Part shown: positions 1 through 9,030 of the stretch, piece by piece | Layout of the letters: each line of letters begins with the position of its first letter | Position numbering within the stretch: position 1 is the first letter of the stretch | NCBI GenBank assembly: GCA_022841525.1 | Contig: JALHRI010000020.1 | Coordinates: forward strand, 1-33,381 | Source of the DNA: Alphaproteobacteria bacterium | GTDB taxonomy: Bacteria; Pseudomonadota; Alphaproteobacteria; Rickettsiales; UBA3002 | DNA: 33,381 nucleotides | Direction of reading: 5' to 3' | Position numbers and translations under genes: made by a program | Notes under the pieces: model-generated | The model's database searches: none | Told to the model about the DNA's origin: nothing | The model's input: only the letters and a program-made list of their open reading frames with translations

Positions 1-1033
<1,033 letters not shown>

Positions 1034-1060
1034 CTCTCTCACTCGGTATAGAGTATTTCC

Positions 1061-1900
1061 GTGGCCATAGCCGTTATTGATTCTGGACTTGGCGGACTTT
1101 CCGTGGTGCGGGCGTTGCGTCAGCTTGCGCCGAGTGTGCCGGTTAACTACGTCGCCGATAATGCGTGGTTTCCTTACGGCAGCAAAACGGCAGAAGAACT
1201 GATTCGCCGTTCCATGGTGCTGGTGAAGGCGGTGGAAGAGGTGCTAAAACCATCCGTCGTCGTCATTGCCTGTAATACGCTTTCCACCCTTGCTCTTGCG
1301 CAGCTGCGTCGGGAATTTTCGTTAAGTTTTGTAGGAACGGTGCCGGCGATTAAAGTGGCGGCGCGCATTTCGCAAACCCGCAGATTCACGCTGCTTGCAA
1401 CCCCGAACACCGCACGCAGTACCTATAGCGATGGCCTGATCGACGCGTTTGCGACGGACTGCATCGTCGATCGATACGGTGCGCCGCATTTAGCCGCGAT
1501 GATCGAAGCGCATCTACTCGGCGCAGCGCTGGATGTCGGCGCGGTCGCAGCAGAAATTGCGCCTTGTTTTCACGATGATGTCAGAGGCCGTACCGATGCG
1601 GTGGTGCTTGGCTGCACGCACTATCCGCTCATTGCCGAAACGCTGGCAGATGCATCTGCCTGGTCTATCACGTGGGTGGATGCATCAAAAGCCATCGCCC
1701 GTCAGGCACTAAAAATGCTCGAAGACAAAGCATCGGCAGAGCAAAAAAAACATGGTGCGTGGATCACTTCAGAGACTGACTATGATGATTACGCGCGGCT
1801 ATTTGCGGCAGAGCATTTGCACAGCACAGCCTTGCTGTCTCTGCCTTCTACTTCGCTACGCTCTGGCGAATTCGGCGAAACAGTTTTAATGCGCGGGTGA
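1061..1900 (+). CDS. murI: Glutamate racemase
   Basis: Interconverts L- and D-glutamate to supply D-Glu for peptidoglycan (cytosolic, cofactor-independent). The 279-aa product is of usual length. Seen: the N-terminal DSGLGGLSV loop (Asp7, Ser8), PYGSK near residue 40, the first catalytic cysteine in ACNTLST (Cys71) and the second in GCTHYPLI (Cys185), so the two-cysteine mechanism is intact. The start is GTG, giving MAIAVIDSG as expected for the family; the ribosome-binding site is weak (GAG about 8 bases upstream). The last ~20 residues (STSLRSGEFGETVLMRG) form a low-complexity tail beyond the fold. It lies 27 bp after eno and is probably cotranscribed with it. Confidence 0.96.
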   Translation: MAIAVIDSGLGGLSVVRALRQLAPSVPVNYVADNAWFPYGSKTAEELIRRSMVLVKAVEEVLKPSVVVIACNTLSTLALAQLRREFSLSFVGTVPAIKVAARISQTRRFTLLATPNTARSTYSDGLIDAFATDCIVDRYGAPHLAAMIEAHLLGAALDVGAVAAEIAPCFHDDVRGRTDAVVLGCTHYPLIAETLADASAWSITWVDASKAIARQALKMLEDKASAEQKKHGAWITSETDYDDYARLFAAEHLHSTALLSLPSTSLRSGEFGETVLMRG

Positions 1901-2056
1901 GGAAAACCTGCCACATCCATGATGCATAACGGAAAAATAGTTTGCAGCTACGGCATTTCTTACAAAAAATTCATGCGCTAAGCGCGGGGCATCGCTATCA
2001 TTAAAGATGGCGTAAACTCGTGTTTTGCGCGGTGTATTTTTCTGTCTGGGGTGTGA

Positions 2057-2389
2057 GTGATTCAGTTGGCCATTCATCGAAAAACGTTTGCGGGTGCGGG
2101 GCGCCCGATGATGTTTGCGCTGATCTTTTTTTATTTCGCCTTTCATGCCTTTCATGGTGAGCGGGGCTTGCTGGCCTATATCCGCAACAGCCATCAACTA
2201 AGCGAAGCGAAAGAAGAGTTGGCGCGTGCTACCGCCGAGCGCGAGGTGCTGGAAAAAAGAGTGCGCGGCCTGCGCTCTGGCTCGCTGGATCTGGATTTGC
2301 TCGATGAGCGCGCACGGGACATGTTGGGGCTGGTGCGACCGAATGAAATTCTGGTCGTCTGGCCACAAGATGAGAAAAACTACGAGTAA
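2057..2389 (+). CDS. ftsB: FtsB/DivIC-like cell division protein
   Basis: Small bitopic septum protein of the FtsB/DivIC family, expected to work with FtsL and FtsQ in the divisome at the inner membrane. The 110-aa product has one membrane segment (about residues 17-33), a charged heptad-like stretch suited to a coiled coil (about 40-75), and the family's end motif DLLDERARDMLGLVRPNEI. The start is GTG at 2057. A gap of about 155 bp separates it from murI; I see no gene there, only a short GCGC-TAA-GCGC inverted repeat. In alphaproteobacteria this gene commonly lies between eno and pdhA, which supports the call. Function is inferred from topology, motif and synteny. Confidence 0.9.
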   Translation: MIQLAIHRKTFAGAGRPMMFALIFFYFAFHAFHGERGLLAYIRNSHQLSEAKEELARATAEREVLEKRVRGLRSGSLDLDLLDERARDMLGLVRPNEILVVWPQDEKNYE

Positions 2390-2501
2390 TTTTCGGTATA
2401 TTGCGTTGCACTACTAGTTCGCACGAATGCGTGTTAAAAACTTGCCTGACGCGCCTAAATCAGTACAACCGTTTGACCTGACTTACCCTCGAGGAAACGC
2501 T

Positions 2502-3518
2502 ATGTCGAACGCATCCAAAAAGCCCAAACTCGTAGAAAAAAATACCGCTTCATCCGGCGCGCTACCGAAAGAAAAATTACTGCGCATGTATCATGACATG
2601 CTGCTCATTCGCCGCTTCGAGGAAAAAGCCGGGCAGCTCTACGGTATGGGTCTCATTGGCGGCTTCTGCCATTTATATATCGGTCAGGAAGCCGTCGTCA
2701 CCGGCCTTCAGCATGCCGCGAAAGAGGGCGACGCGGTGATTACCACCTACCGCGATCACGGCCATATGCTCGCTTGCGGGATGGATCCTAAAGGCATTAT
2801 GGCCGAACTCACCGGCCGCATTGGCGGGTTTTCTAAAGGTAAAGGCGGCTCGATGCACATGTTCTCCGTGGAAAAGCAGTTTTTCGGCGGTCATGGCATT
2901 GTAGGCGCCAACGTGCCGCTGGGCACCGGCATGGCCTACGCGCAGAAATACAAAAACTCTGACCATCTGACCTTCTGCTATTTCGGCGATGGTGCGGCCA
3001 ATCAGGGGCAGGTGTATGAGTCCTTCAACATGGCGAGCTTGTGGCAATTACCCGTGATTTACGTGATCGAAAATAACGAATACGCGATGGGCACTTCCAC
3101 CAAGCGCCACGCGGCAGACACGCAATTATTCAAACGCGGCGAATCGTTCGGCATTCCTGGCGTTCAGGTGAACGGGATGGATGTGCTGGAAGTCTATAAA
3201 GCGGGCGTGGATGCGTGCCATCATGTGCGCTCAGGCAAAGGCCCCATTCTGCTGGAAGTGAAAACCTACCGCTACCGTGGCCATTCGATGAGCGATCCGG
3301 CAAAATATCGCAGCAAGGAAGAGGTCGACCAATATAAGGAGCAGCGCGATGCGATTGCTAATTTCCGCGAGTATCTGCTCAAAGAAGGTATCGGCAGCGA
3401 AGCGGCGTTCAAGAAAATTGAAGACGAGATTAAAGCGGCAGTGAAAGAGGCCGAAGAATTTGCCAAAGAATCCCCCGAACCCGCAGTGACCGAACTGTGG
3501 ACGGATGTGCTGAGTTAG
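2502..3518 (+). CDS. pdhA: Pyruvate dehydrogenase E1 component, alpha subunit
   Basis: Thiamine-diphosphate-dependent E1 alpha chain; with PdhB it decarboxylates pyruvate and passes the acetyl group to the lipoyl arm of PdhC. 338 aa from the ATG at 2502, chosen because CGAGGAAACG is a good ribosome-binding site just before it; the open frame back to 2427 has no such signal and adds residues atypical of the family. Seen: [15 protein letters not shown], the ThDP-binding [17 protein letters not shown] followed by [12 protein letters not shown], and the [15 protein letters not shown] loop. Its stop is 8 bp before pdhB. The roughly 110 bp before it shows no gene and may hold a promoter, but I cannot assign boxes. 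Confidence 0.97.
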   Translation: MSNASKKPKLVEKNTASSGALPKEKLLRMYHDMLLIRRFEEKAGQLYGMGLIGGFCHLYIGQEAVVTGLQHAAKEGDAVITTYRDHGHMLACGMDPKGIMAELTGRIGGFSKGKGGSMHMFSVEKQFFGGHGIVGANVPLGTGMAYAQKYKNSDHLTFCYFGDGAANQGQVYESFNMASLWQLPVIYVIENNEYAMGTSTKRHAADTQLFKRGESFGIPGVQVNGMDVLEVYKAGVDACHHVRSGKGPILLEVKTYRYRGHSMSDPAKYRSKEEVDQYKEQRDAIANFREYLLKEGIGSEAAFKKIEDEIKAAVKEAEEFAKESPEPAVTELWTDVLS

Positions 3519-3526
3519 GAGATAGT

Positions 3527-4537
3527 ATGCCAAAACTAACCGTTCGAGAAGCCCTGCGCGATGCGATGGCGGAAGAAATGCGCCGTGACGCCGATGTATT
3601 CGTGATGGGCGAAGAAGTCGCCGAGTATCAGGGCGCGTATAAAATCACGCAAGGCCTGCTGCAGGAATTTGGTGACAAGCGCGTGGTCGATACGCCGATT
3701 ACCGAGCAAGGTTTTGCAGGCCTTGCCGTCGGTGCGGCGTTTATGGGGCTTAAGCCCGTAGTGGAATTCATGACCTGGAATTTCGCGATGCAGGCGATCG
3801 ACCAGATCATTAACTCTGCCGCCAAAACGTTGTATATGTCGGGCGGGCAGGTGAAATCACCGATTGTATTTCGCGGCCCCAACGGTGCCGCTAGCCGTGT
3901 GGGCGCGCAGCATTCGCAGTGCTACGCCAGCTGGTATGCGCATTGCCCGGGCTTAAAAGTCGTTGCTCCCTACGATGCGGCGGATGCAAAAGGTCTGTTG
4001 AAATCCGCCATCCGTGACCCGAATCCGGTCGTGTTTTTGGAAAACGAAATCACCTACGGCTGGAGCTTTGATGTACCGGAAGATGCCGAGTTCAATAGCG
4101 GCGAGTATTTAGTGCCGATTGGCAAAGCCGCCGTGAAGCGCAAAGGTGCCGATATCACCATCACCGCCTTTTCCATCTGCGTGAAGCACGCGTTGGATGC
4201 TGCTGAGCAGCTGGAAAAAATAGGCATTGATGCCGAGGTGATTGATCTGCGTAGTCTGCGCCCGCTGGATAAACAGAGCATCATCGATTCGGTGCGCAAA
4301 ACCCACCGCTTGCTCTCGGTAGAGGAAGGCTGGCCCGTCGCGGGTATTGGTTCTGAAATCGCTGCACTGGCGATGGAAGAATTGTTCGATGATCTCGATG
4401 CGCCGGTAGCCCGCGTGACGGGGAAAGATGTGCCACTGCCTTATGCGGCAAACCTTGAAAAACTGGCGCTACCCACCGTGGAAGACATCGTGGAAGCCGC
4501 CAAACAACTGTGCCAACCTTTGCAGAAAGCGGCGTAA
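3527..4537 (+). CDS. pdhB: Pyruvate dehydrogenase E1 component, beta subunit
   Basis: Beta chain of the alpha2beta2 pyruvate dehydrogenase E1. 336 aa from ATG 3527, preceded by the strong site TTAGGAGATAGT; the frame opens earlier (3497) inside pdhA without a signal. Seen: [18 protein letters not shown] (the conserved acidic ThDP contact), [34 protein letters not shown], and the C-terminal transketolase domain with [10 protein letters not shown] and [14 protein letters not shown]. Many alphaproteobacterial PdhB proteins carry an N-terminal lipoyl domain; this one begins directly with the catalytic domain and has none. It is followed after only 1 base by the SIMPL-domain gene. Confidence 0.97.
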   Translation: MPKLTVREALRDAMAEEMRRDADVFVMGEEVAEYQGAYKITQGLLQEFGDKRVVDTPITEQGFAGLAVGAAFMGLKPVVEFMTWNFAMQAIDQIINSAAKTLYMSGGQVKSPIVFRGPNGAASRVGAQHSQCYASWYAHCPGLKVVAPYDAADAKGLLKSAIRDPNPVVFLENEITYGWSFDVPEDAEFNSGEYLVPIGKAAVKRKGADITITAFSICVKHALDAAEQLEKIGIDAEVIDLRSLRPLDKQSIIDSVRKTHRLLSVEEGWPVAGIGSEIAALAMEELFDDLDAPVARVTGKDVPLPYAANLEKLALPTVEDIVEAAKQLCQPLQKAA

Positions 4538-4538
4538 T

Positions 4539-5321
4539 ATGCACCAGGATAAACTTATCAAATTACTGCTTCTAGCGTTTGCTGCACTGGTGATTTGGCA
4601 CGTGGCATCTTCGCCCCGTGCGCCGCTTGCGTCGCCCTCGCCGATGCATATCATCACGGTAGCTGGGCAGGCCGAACGCAAAGTGGTGCCCGATGAAGGC
4701 CATGTAGTGGTGAATTTGAATTCCATGCGCTTAAAACTGGCGGAGGCCAAAAAAGAGCATGACGACAAACTGCGCCGCTTACTTGAAATCGCCAAGGAAA
4801 ACGGCGTGGAAGAAAAACTGGTCAGCACCCAGTCATCCAACGTGCAGCCGGTCTATCGCTACACCTATGAAAACAATACGCAGCAGCGCTTTTTTGAAGG
4901 CTACCGCGTGCAAACCATGCTCGATATGACGGTGAAAAAAATGGAAGCCATGGGCACTATCATGGAAAAAATTTCCGAAGCCGGATTTGAAAAAGGCGCA
5001 AGCACCGAATGGGGTCAGCTGATGACGATGCATTACGCGGTGGGTGATCCTGAGAAAATTCGTGATGAAATGCTGGCCGAGGCGGTCGCATCTGCGCGCA
5101 AGAAGGCGGAACAAATGGCGGATGCTGCGGGCGGAAGTTTAGGTAAGGTGACCAGTATTTCTGAAGGCAGCGTGCCGCAAATCATGCCGTACCCAGTGCC
5201 GATGATGGCGATGGCCAAGGGTGCAGGTATGGCCATGGCAGAATCCGCACCTGCCGTCACGCCGCCTGCGGGGGAGCAAAGTCTGAATGCGCAGGTGAGC
5301 GTAAGTTTTGAGTTGAAATAG
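4539..5321 (+). CDS. SIMPL-domain (DUF541) periplasmic protein
   Basis: 260-aa envelope protein of the SIMPL/DUF541 family, which includes BP26/Omp28 of Brucella and E. coli YggE; family members are linked to oxidative stress defence, but the biochemical role is not settled. Seen: an N-terminal membrane segment or signal (about residues 6-22), then ITVAGQAERKVVPDEG, the typical opening strand of the domain, a long helical part (KLRRLLEIAKENGVEE), the YEGYRV-like strand FFEGYRVQTMLDMTVK, and the closing strand SLNAQVSVSFELK. A Met/Ala/Pro-rich loop (PYPVPMMAMAKGAGMAMAE) lies near residue 230. ATG 4539 is 1 base after the pdhB stop, so translation is probably coupled. The gene sits between pdhB and pdhC, an unusual place for an envelope protein. 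Confidence 0.85.
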   Translation: MHQDKLIKLLLLAFAALVIWHVASSPRAPLASPSPMHIITVAGQAERKVVPDEGHVVVNLNSMRLKLAEAKKEHDDKLRRLLEIAKENGVEEKLVSTQSSNVQPVYRYTYENNTQQRFFEGYRVQTMLDMTVKKMEAMGTIMEKISEAGFEKGASTEWGQLMTMHYAVGDPEKIRDEMLAEAVASARKKAEQMADAAGGSLGKVTSISEGSVPQIMPYPVPMMAMAKGAGMAMAESAPAVTPPAGEQSLNAQVSVSFELK

Positions 5322-5326
5322 GCTTT

Positions 5327-5418
5327 GTCATTCCTGCGAAAGCAGGAATCCAGAAATCTGGATCCCCGATGAAGCATTGCAACCAAGCAAGCTTGGGCAA
5401 TGCTAACTCGGGGATGAC
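5327..5418. repeat. Nested palindromic repeat element in the pdh operon
   Basis: A 92-bp element with GTCAT...ATGAC ends fills most of the gap between the SIMPL gene and pdhC. It can fold into several stems: ATTCCTGC-GAAA-GCAGGAAT, ATCCAG-AAAT-CTGGAT, and a nested one in which ATCCCCGA pairs with TCGGGGAT, AGCATTGC with GCAATGCT and CCAAGC with GCTTGG. The layout is that of small dispersed repeats common in proteobacterial intergenic DNA. It ends about 30 bp before the pdhC start and leaves the ribosome-binding site free. Only one copy of this exact type is seen in the window. Confidence 0.8.
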
Positions 5419-5449
5419 AGAAAATTTGTAAGAACGAGAGGAACTAATT

Positions 5450-6784
5450 ATGCCGATTGAAATTACGATGCCCGCACTCTCGCCGACCATGACGGAAGGC
5501 ACGCTTGCCAAATGGGTAAAAAAAGAGGGCGACAGCGTCAAAGCTGGCCAAGTCATTGCCGAAATCGAAACCGATAAAGCGACCATGGAAGTCGAAGCGG
5601 TCGATGAGGGGGTAATCGGCAAAATCATCATTCCAGCCGGCACTGAGAATGTGAAAGTAAACGCCGTCATCGCGCTGTTACTCGAAGACGGCGAAGACAA
5701 GAAAGCGTTGGAGGGGTGGAAGCCGAAAGAGCAGCCGAAGGCTGCTCAGAGTTCAGAGTTCGGAGTTCAGAGTTCAGGTAACGCAAGCGTTGCGCCAGTT
5801 GCCACATCTGTAGAGAAGGCTCCTGTTGTAGCGCAAATTGCATCAAAAGCACCTGCTGCGCCCGCTGCAGCTGCACTGAACTCCGAACTCCGAACTCCGA
5901 ACTCTACCTCTGGCCGAACCAAAGCCTCCCCCCTTGCCAAGCGCATCGCTGCAGCGGATGGGATTGATTTAAGCGCGGTGATGGGCACTGGCCCGGGCGG
6001 GCGCATCATTCGCGCAGATGTCGAAAACGCCAAACGCAGCGGCGGCGGTCGCAGCGGTGTGGTCTCGCGTAATCCTCAGGAATTTTTCCAAGTGCCGCAT
6101 TCGGGCATGCGCAAGGTGATCGCGCGGCGCTTGCTGGAATCGAAACAAACCGTGCCGCATTTTTATCTGACCGTCGAATGCGAGATGGATGCGCTACTAA
6201 CCATGCGCACGCAGCTGAACGATCATGCCGCGAAAAAAGCCGGTAAAGACGGAAAGCCAGTGAAGCTTTCGGTCAATGATCTGGTGATTAAAGCCACCGC
6301 ACTTGCCCTACGCGATAAGCCAAGCTGTAACGTCAGTTGGTATGATGATGCGATGGTGCAATACAGCAACGTCGATATTTCTGTTGCGGTTGCGACCGAC
6401 GGCGGATTAATCACGCCGATTCTGCGCAATGCCGATCAAAAAAGCCTGAGCGCGCTTTCTACGGAAATGAAAGATTTGGCGGCGCGCGCGCGCGAAAACA
6501 AGCTGAAGCCGGAAGAATTCCAAGGCGGCGGATTTTCCATTTCCAATCTCGGCATGTACGGCGTGAAGAATTTTCAGGCCATCATCAACCCACCGCAGGC
6601 CTGTATCTTAGCGGTTGGTGCCAGCGAAGAAGTGGTAAAAATGCGTGACGGCGCGTTTAAGGTGGTGAACGTGATGCAGCTCACGCTCTCGGTGGATCAC
6701 CGCGCGGTAGATGGCGCGCTGGGTGCCGAGCTGTTGCAGCTGATCAAAATGTATATCGAGCAGCCCGTGCTGATGCTGGTGTAG
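5450..6784 (+). CDS. pdhC: Pyruvate dehydrogenase E2 (dihydrolipoamide acetyltransferase)
   Basis: Core E2 chain; its lipoyl arm accepts acetyl from E1 and transfers it to CoA. 444 aa with one lipoyl domain (residues 1-80, lipoylated Lys43 in [10 protein letters not shown]), a linker (about 90-153), the E3-binding domain (about 155-190, [15 protein letters not shown] and [14 protein letters not shown]) and the acetyltransferase domain ending in [16 protein letters not shown] with catalytic His417. The start has a clear GAGAGGAA site. Oddity: the linker carries two inverted sets of heptamer repeats (residues 100-109 and 143-152), translated in frame as [10 protein letters not shown] and [10 protein letters not shown]; the rest is Ala/Pro/Val-rich as usual. 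The repeats look like a tolerated insertion. Confidence 0.97.
   Translation: MPIEITMPALSPTMTEGTLAKWVKKEGDSVKAGQVIAEIETDKATMEVEAVDEGVIGKIIIPAGTENVKVNAVIALLLEDGEDKKALEGWKPKEQPKAAQSSEFGVQSSGNASVAPVATSVEKAPVVAQIASKAPAAPAAAALNSELRTPNSTSGRTKASPLAKRIAAADGIDLSAVMGTGPGGRIIRADVENAKRSGGGRSGVVSRNPQEFFQVPHSGMRKVIARRLLESKQTVPHFYLTVECEMDALLTMRTQLNDHAAKKAGKDGKPVKLSVNDLVIKATALALRDKPSCNVSWYDDAMVQYSNVDISVAVATDGGLITPILRNADQKSLSALSTEMKDLAARARENKLKPEEFQGGGFSISNLGMYGVKNFQAIINPPQACILAVGASEEVVKMRDGAFKVVNVMQLTLSVDHRAVDGALGAELLQLIKMYIEQPVLMLV
5747..5774 (+). repeat. Heptamer tandem repeat, left arm, inside pdhC
   Basis: Four head-to-tail 7-bp units, CAGAGTT twice, CGGAGTT, CAGAGTT, coding in frame for residues 100-109 of PdhC. 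Its inverse lies at 5879-5906. A 7-bp unit shifts frame at each copy, so the same unit gives different residues ([10 protein letters not shown]). Confidence 0.85.
5879..5906 (-). repeat. Heptamer tandem repeat, right arm, inside pdhC
   Basis: Four 7-bp units, AACTCCG three times then AACTCTA, the inverse complement of the family at 5747-5774 with point differences. It encodes NSELRTPNS in the PdhC linker. The two arms can pair across a 104-base loop. Confidence 0.85.
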
Positions 6785-6792
6785 CTGAGAGC

Positions 6793-6834
6793 GTACAGCG
6801 TACAGCCGACAGCCTACAGCTTACAGCTAAGAGC
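6793..6834 (+). repeat. Heptamer tandem repeat, left arm, pdhC-lpd spacer
   Basis: Six 7-bp units with consensus NNACAGC: GTACAGC twice, CGACAGC, CTACAGC, TTACAGC, TAAGAGC. It begins 9 bp after the pdhC stop. Its inverted partner is at 6872-6899, so the pdhC-lpd spacer can form a long hairpin with a loop of about 40 bases. Confidence 0.85.
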
Positions 6835-6871
6835 TAAAAAGTTTAGTGGGTTCTGTATAAACAATAACAAA

Positions 6872-6899
6872 GCTGTAGGCTGTAGGCTGTCGGCTCTAA
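6872..6899 (-). repeat. Heptamer tandem repeat, right arm, pdhC-lpd spacer
   Basis: Four 7-bp units, GCTGTAG twice, GCTGTCG, GCTCTAA, inverse to 6793-6834. The array runs to the edge of the lpd ribosome-binding site (AAGGAG at 6903-6908), so a hairpin here could mask or stabilise the lpd leader. Confidence 0.85.
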
Positions 6900-6914
6900 G
6901 CTAAGGAGAAAACT

Positions 6915-8309
6915 ATGAATGAACAGTTTGATGTGGTGATTATCGGCGGTGGGCCGGGCGGTTATGTGGCGGCCATTCGCGCCAGCCAGTTAGGTATGAA
7001 AGTGGCGCTGGTAGAGCGCGAGCATTTGGGCGGTATCTGCCTGAACTGGGGCTGTATTCCTACCAAAGCGCTGCTGCGTAGTGCGGAGATTTATCACGCC
7101 ATGAAATATGCCGATGCTTACGGCCTGGCGGCGAAAGACGTCAGCTTTGATATTAAAAAAGTGGTCGCGCGCTCGCGCGGTGTTTCTGCGCAGCTGACCA
7201 AGGGCATCGGTTTTTTAATGAAGAAAAATAAAGTCACCGTATTTGACGGTGCTGGCGCACTGGCGGGGCGCGGCAAGGTAAGTGTGAGTGTGGGCGGTAA
7301 AACTACGCAAACGCTGGAAGCGAAGCACATTATTTTGGCTACCGGTGCACGTGCGCGTCAACTGCCGGGCATCGAGGCGGATGGTTCGCAGATTCTGACG
7401 TATAAAGAAGCGATGGTGCCGGAAACCATGCCCAAATCGCTGCTGGTGATTGGTTCCGGCGCGATTGGCATTGAGTTTGCCAGCTTCTACCGCACCATGG
7501 GGGCTGAGGTTACGGTGGTGGAAATGCAAGAGCGCATTTTACCGGTGGAAGATGCGGAAATTAGCGCGCTTGCGAAAAAAGCGTTCGAGGCGCAAGGCAT
7601 CAGCATTAAAACGAAGGCGGTGGTGAAATCGGTGAAGAAGGGCAAATCGAATGTTACGGCCACGCTCGATGTGGGCGGGAAGACAGAAGAAATCACCGTG
7701 GAGCGGATTATTTCCGCCGTCGGCATTGTCGCCAACACCGAAGGTCTGGGGCTGGAGGGTACGAAAGTGAAGCTCGAGCGCGGGCATGTGGTGGTGGACG
7801 ATGTGTGCGCGACGCATGAGCCTGGTGTCTATGCGATTGGCGACATGACGGGTGCGCCCTGGCTTGCGCATAAAGCAAGCCACGAAGGGGTAATTTGCGT
7901 GGAAGCAATTGCAGGCAAACATCCGCACGCGATGAAGCGCGAAAACATCCCGGGCTGCACGTACTGCCATCCGCAAATTGCCAGTGTCGGCCTCACCGAG
8001 GCGGCGGCGAAAGAAAAGGGCTTTGATGTCAAAGTTGGCCGTTTTCAGTTCTTAGGTAATGGCAAAGCCATTGCGCTGGGCGAGCCTGAGGGGCTGGTGA
8101 AAACCGTGTTCGATGCAAAAACCGGCGAGCTTCTGGGCGCGCATATGATCGGCGCGGAAGTGACGGAAATGATTCAGGGCTTCGCGATTGGTAAAACGCT
8201 GGAAGCCACCGAGGCGGATTTGATGGCCACGATTTTCCCACATCCGACATTGTCAGAAATGATGCATGAGTCGGTGCTGGATGCCTACGGCCGCGCGTTG
8301 CATAGTTAG
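6915..8309 (+). CDS. lpd: Dihydrolipoyl dehydrogenase (E3)
   Basis: Flavoprotein that reoxidises the dihydrolipoyl arm of PdhC with NAD+. 464 aa, normal length. Seen: the FAD-binding IIGGGPGGYVAAIRA, the redox disulfide GGICLNWGCIPTK (Cys42, Cys47), the NAD-binding VIGSGAIGIEFASFY, the second FAD motif GVYAIGDMTGAPWLAHKA, and the C-terminal dimer domain with HPTLSEMMHE, whose His and Glu form the proton relay of the partner subunit. AAGGAG precedes the ATG. It is the last gene of the pdh cluster, so this E3 probably serves pyruvate dehydrogenase first, though other 2-oxoacid dehydrogenases could share it. Confidence 0.97.
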   Translation: MNEQFDVVIIGGGPGGYVAAIRASQLGMKVALVEREHLGGICLNWGCIPTKALLRSAEIYHAMKYADAYGLAAKDVSFDIKKVVARSRGVSAQLTKGIGFLMKKNKVTVFDGAGALAGRGKVSVSVGGKTTQTLEAKHIILATGARARQLPGIEADGSQILTYKEAMVPETMPKSLLVIGSGAIGIEFASFYRTMGAEVTVVEMQERILPVEDAEISALAKKAFEAQGISIKTKAVVKSVKKGKSNVTATLDVGGKTEEITVERIISAVGIVANTEGLGLEGTKVKLERGHVVVDDVCATHEPGVYAIGDMTGAPWLAHKASHEGVICVEAIAGKHPHAMKRENIPGCTYCHPQIASVGLTEAAAKEKGFDVKVGRFQFLGNGKAIALGEPEGLVKTVFDAKTGELLGAHMIGAEVTEMIQGFAIGKTLEATEADLMATIFPHPTLSEMMHESVLDAYGRALHS

Positions 8310-8311
8310 GG

Positions 8312-8339
8312 TTATAGCCGACAGCTTACAGCTTACAGC
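8312..8339 (+). repeat. Heptamer tandem repeat between lpd and rlmE
   Basis: Four 7-bp units, TTATAGC, CGACAGC, TTACAGC twice, the same NNACAGC family as at 6793-6834. It fills the gap between the convergent lpd and rlmE stop codons. Only one orientation is present, so no hairpin is expected from this copy alone. Confidence 0.8.
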
Positions 8340-8341
8340 TT

Positions 8342-9028
8342 CTAAGTTCCTCTAAAACCCAATGCCACCACATAACTTTCCGCCGAGTCATCGCGCGAGG
8401 CTTTGGGCTTGGCGTGTTTCACGGTGTCAAAATCACGCTTCATGCTGGCCAGCATTGCGCCTTCGGTGCCACCCTTCAATACTTTGCAAATGAAATGCCC
8501 GCCGGGTGCCAGTACTTCGCGGGCGAAATCATAGGCCAGTTCGCACAGACTCATGATGCGGATGTGATCGGTCGCGGCGTGACCAGTGGCGTTGGCTGCC
8601 ATGTCCGACATCACCAGGTTCGCCTTGCCGCCCAGAGCCTGTTTCAAAATCTCCGGCGCAGCGTCATCGTTAAAATCGAGCACAAAACTGTGCGTGCCTG
8701 CCACTTGCTCAATTTCTTTGAGGTCAATGCCGATAATGTTGGCTTTGCCGCCGGCAATTTCAGCGGCAACCTGTAGCCAGCCGCCGGGTGCGCAGCCTAA
8801 ATCTACCACCGCATCGCCGGGTTTGATGAGGTGAAAACGTTCGTGCAGCTCAAGCAGTTTGAACGCTGCGCGGCTGCGATATCCTTCCTTTTGCGCTTTT
8901 TGTACGTAGGGATCGTTGAGTTGACGTTGCAGCCAGCGTACCGAAGATGTGGTGCGCCCACGCGCAGTTTTGACATGGGTGCTCACCATGCGTGAGCCAG
9001 ATTTTGCGTTACGGGGTTTTTTCGCCAT
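8342..9028 (-). CDS. rlmE: 23S rRNA 2'-O-ribose methyltransferase RlmE
   Basis: SAM-dependent enzyme (FtsJ/RrmJ family) that methylates U2552 (E. coli numbering) in the peptidyl-transferase A loop. 228 aa. The K-D-K-E tetrad is visible: Lys57 in SRAAFKLLEL, Asp142 in VMSDMAANATGH, Lys182 in GGHFICKVLKGG, Glu217 in DDSAESYVVALGF; the SAM loop is DLGCAPGGW (residues 76-84). The basic N-terminus (KKPRNAKSGSR) fits rRNA binding. Its ATG is 2 bases after the ppx stop (TAA GC ATG), so it is probably translated by coupling. It is the last gene of the 12385-to-8342 transcription unit. Confidence 0.96.
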   Translation of the reverse strand: MAKKPRNAKSGSRMVSTHVKTARGRTTSSVRWLQRQLNDPYVQKAQKEGYRSRAAFKLLELHERFHLIKPGDAVVDLGCAPGGWLQVAAEIAGGKANIIGIDLKEIEQVAGTHSFVLDFNDDAAPEILKQALGGKANLVMSDMAANATGHAATDHIRIMSLCELAYDFAREVLAPGGHFICKVLKGGTEGAMLASMKRDFDTVKHAKPKASRDDSAESYVVALGFRGT

Positions 9029-9030
9029 GC

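Noticed and set aside
1919-1981. Short 20-codon ORF between murI and ftsB (MMHNGKIVCSYG...)
   Set aside because: No ribosome-binding site and no resemblance to known small proteins such as L36.
5033-5386. Minus-strand ORF over the SIMPL gene ending in a repeat-derived peptide
   Set aside because: Shadow of the SIMPL gene extended through the palindrome; no start signal.
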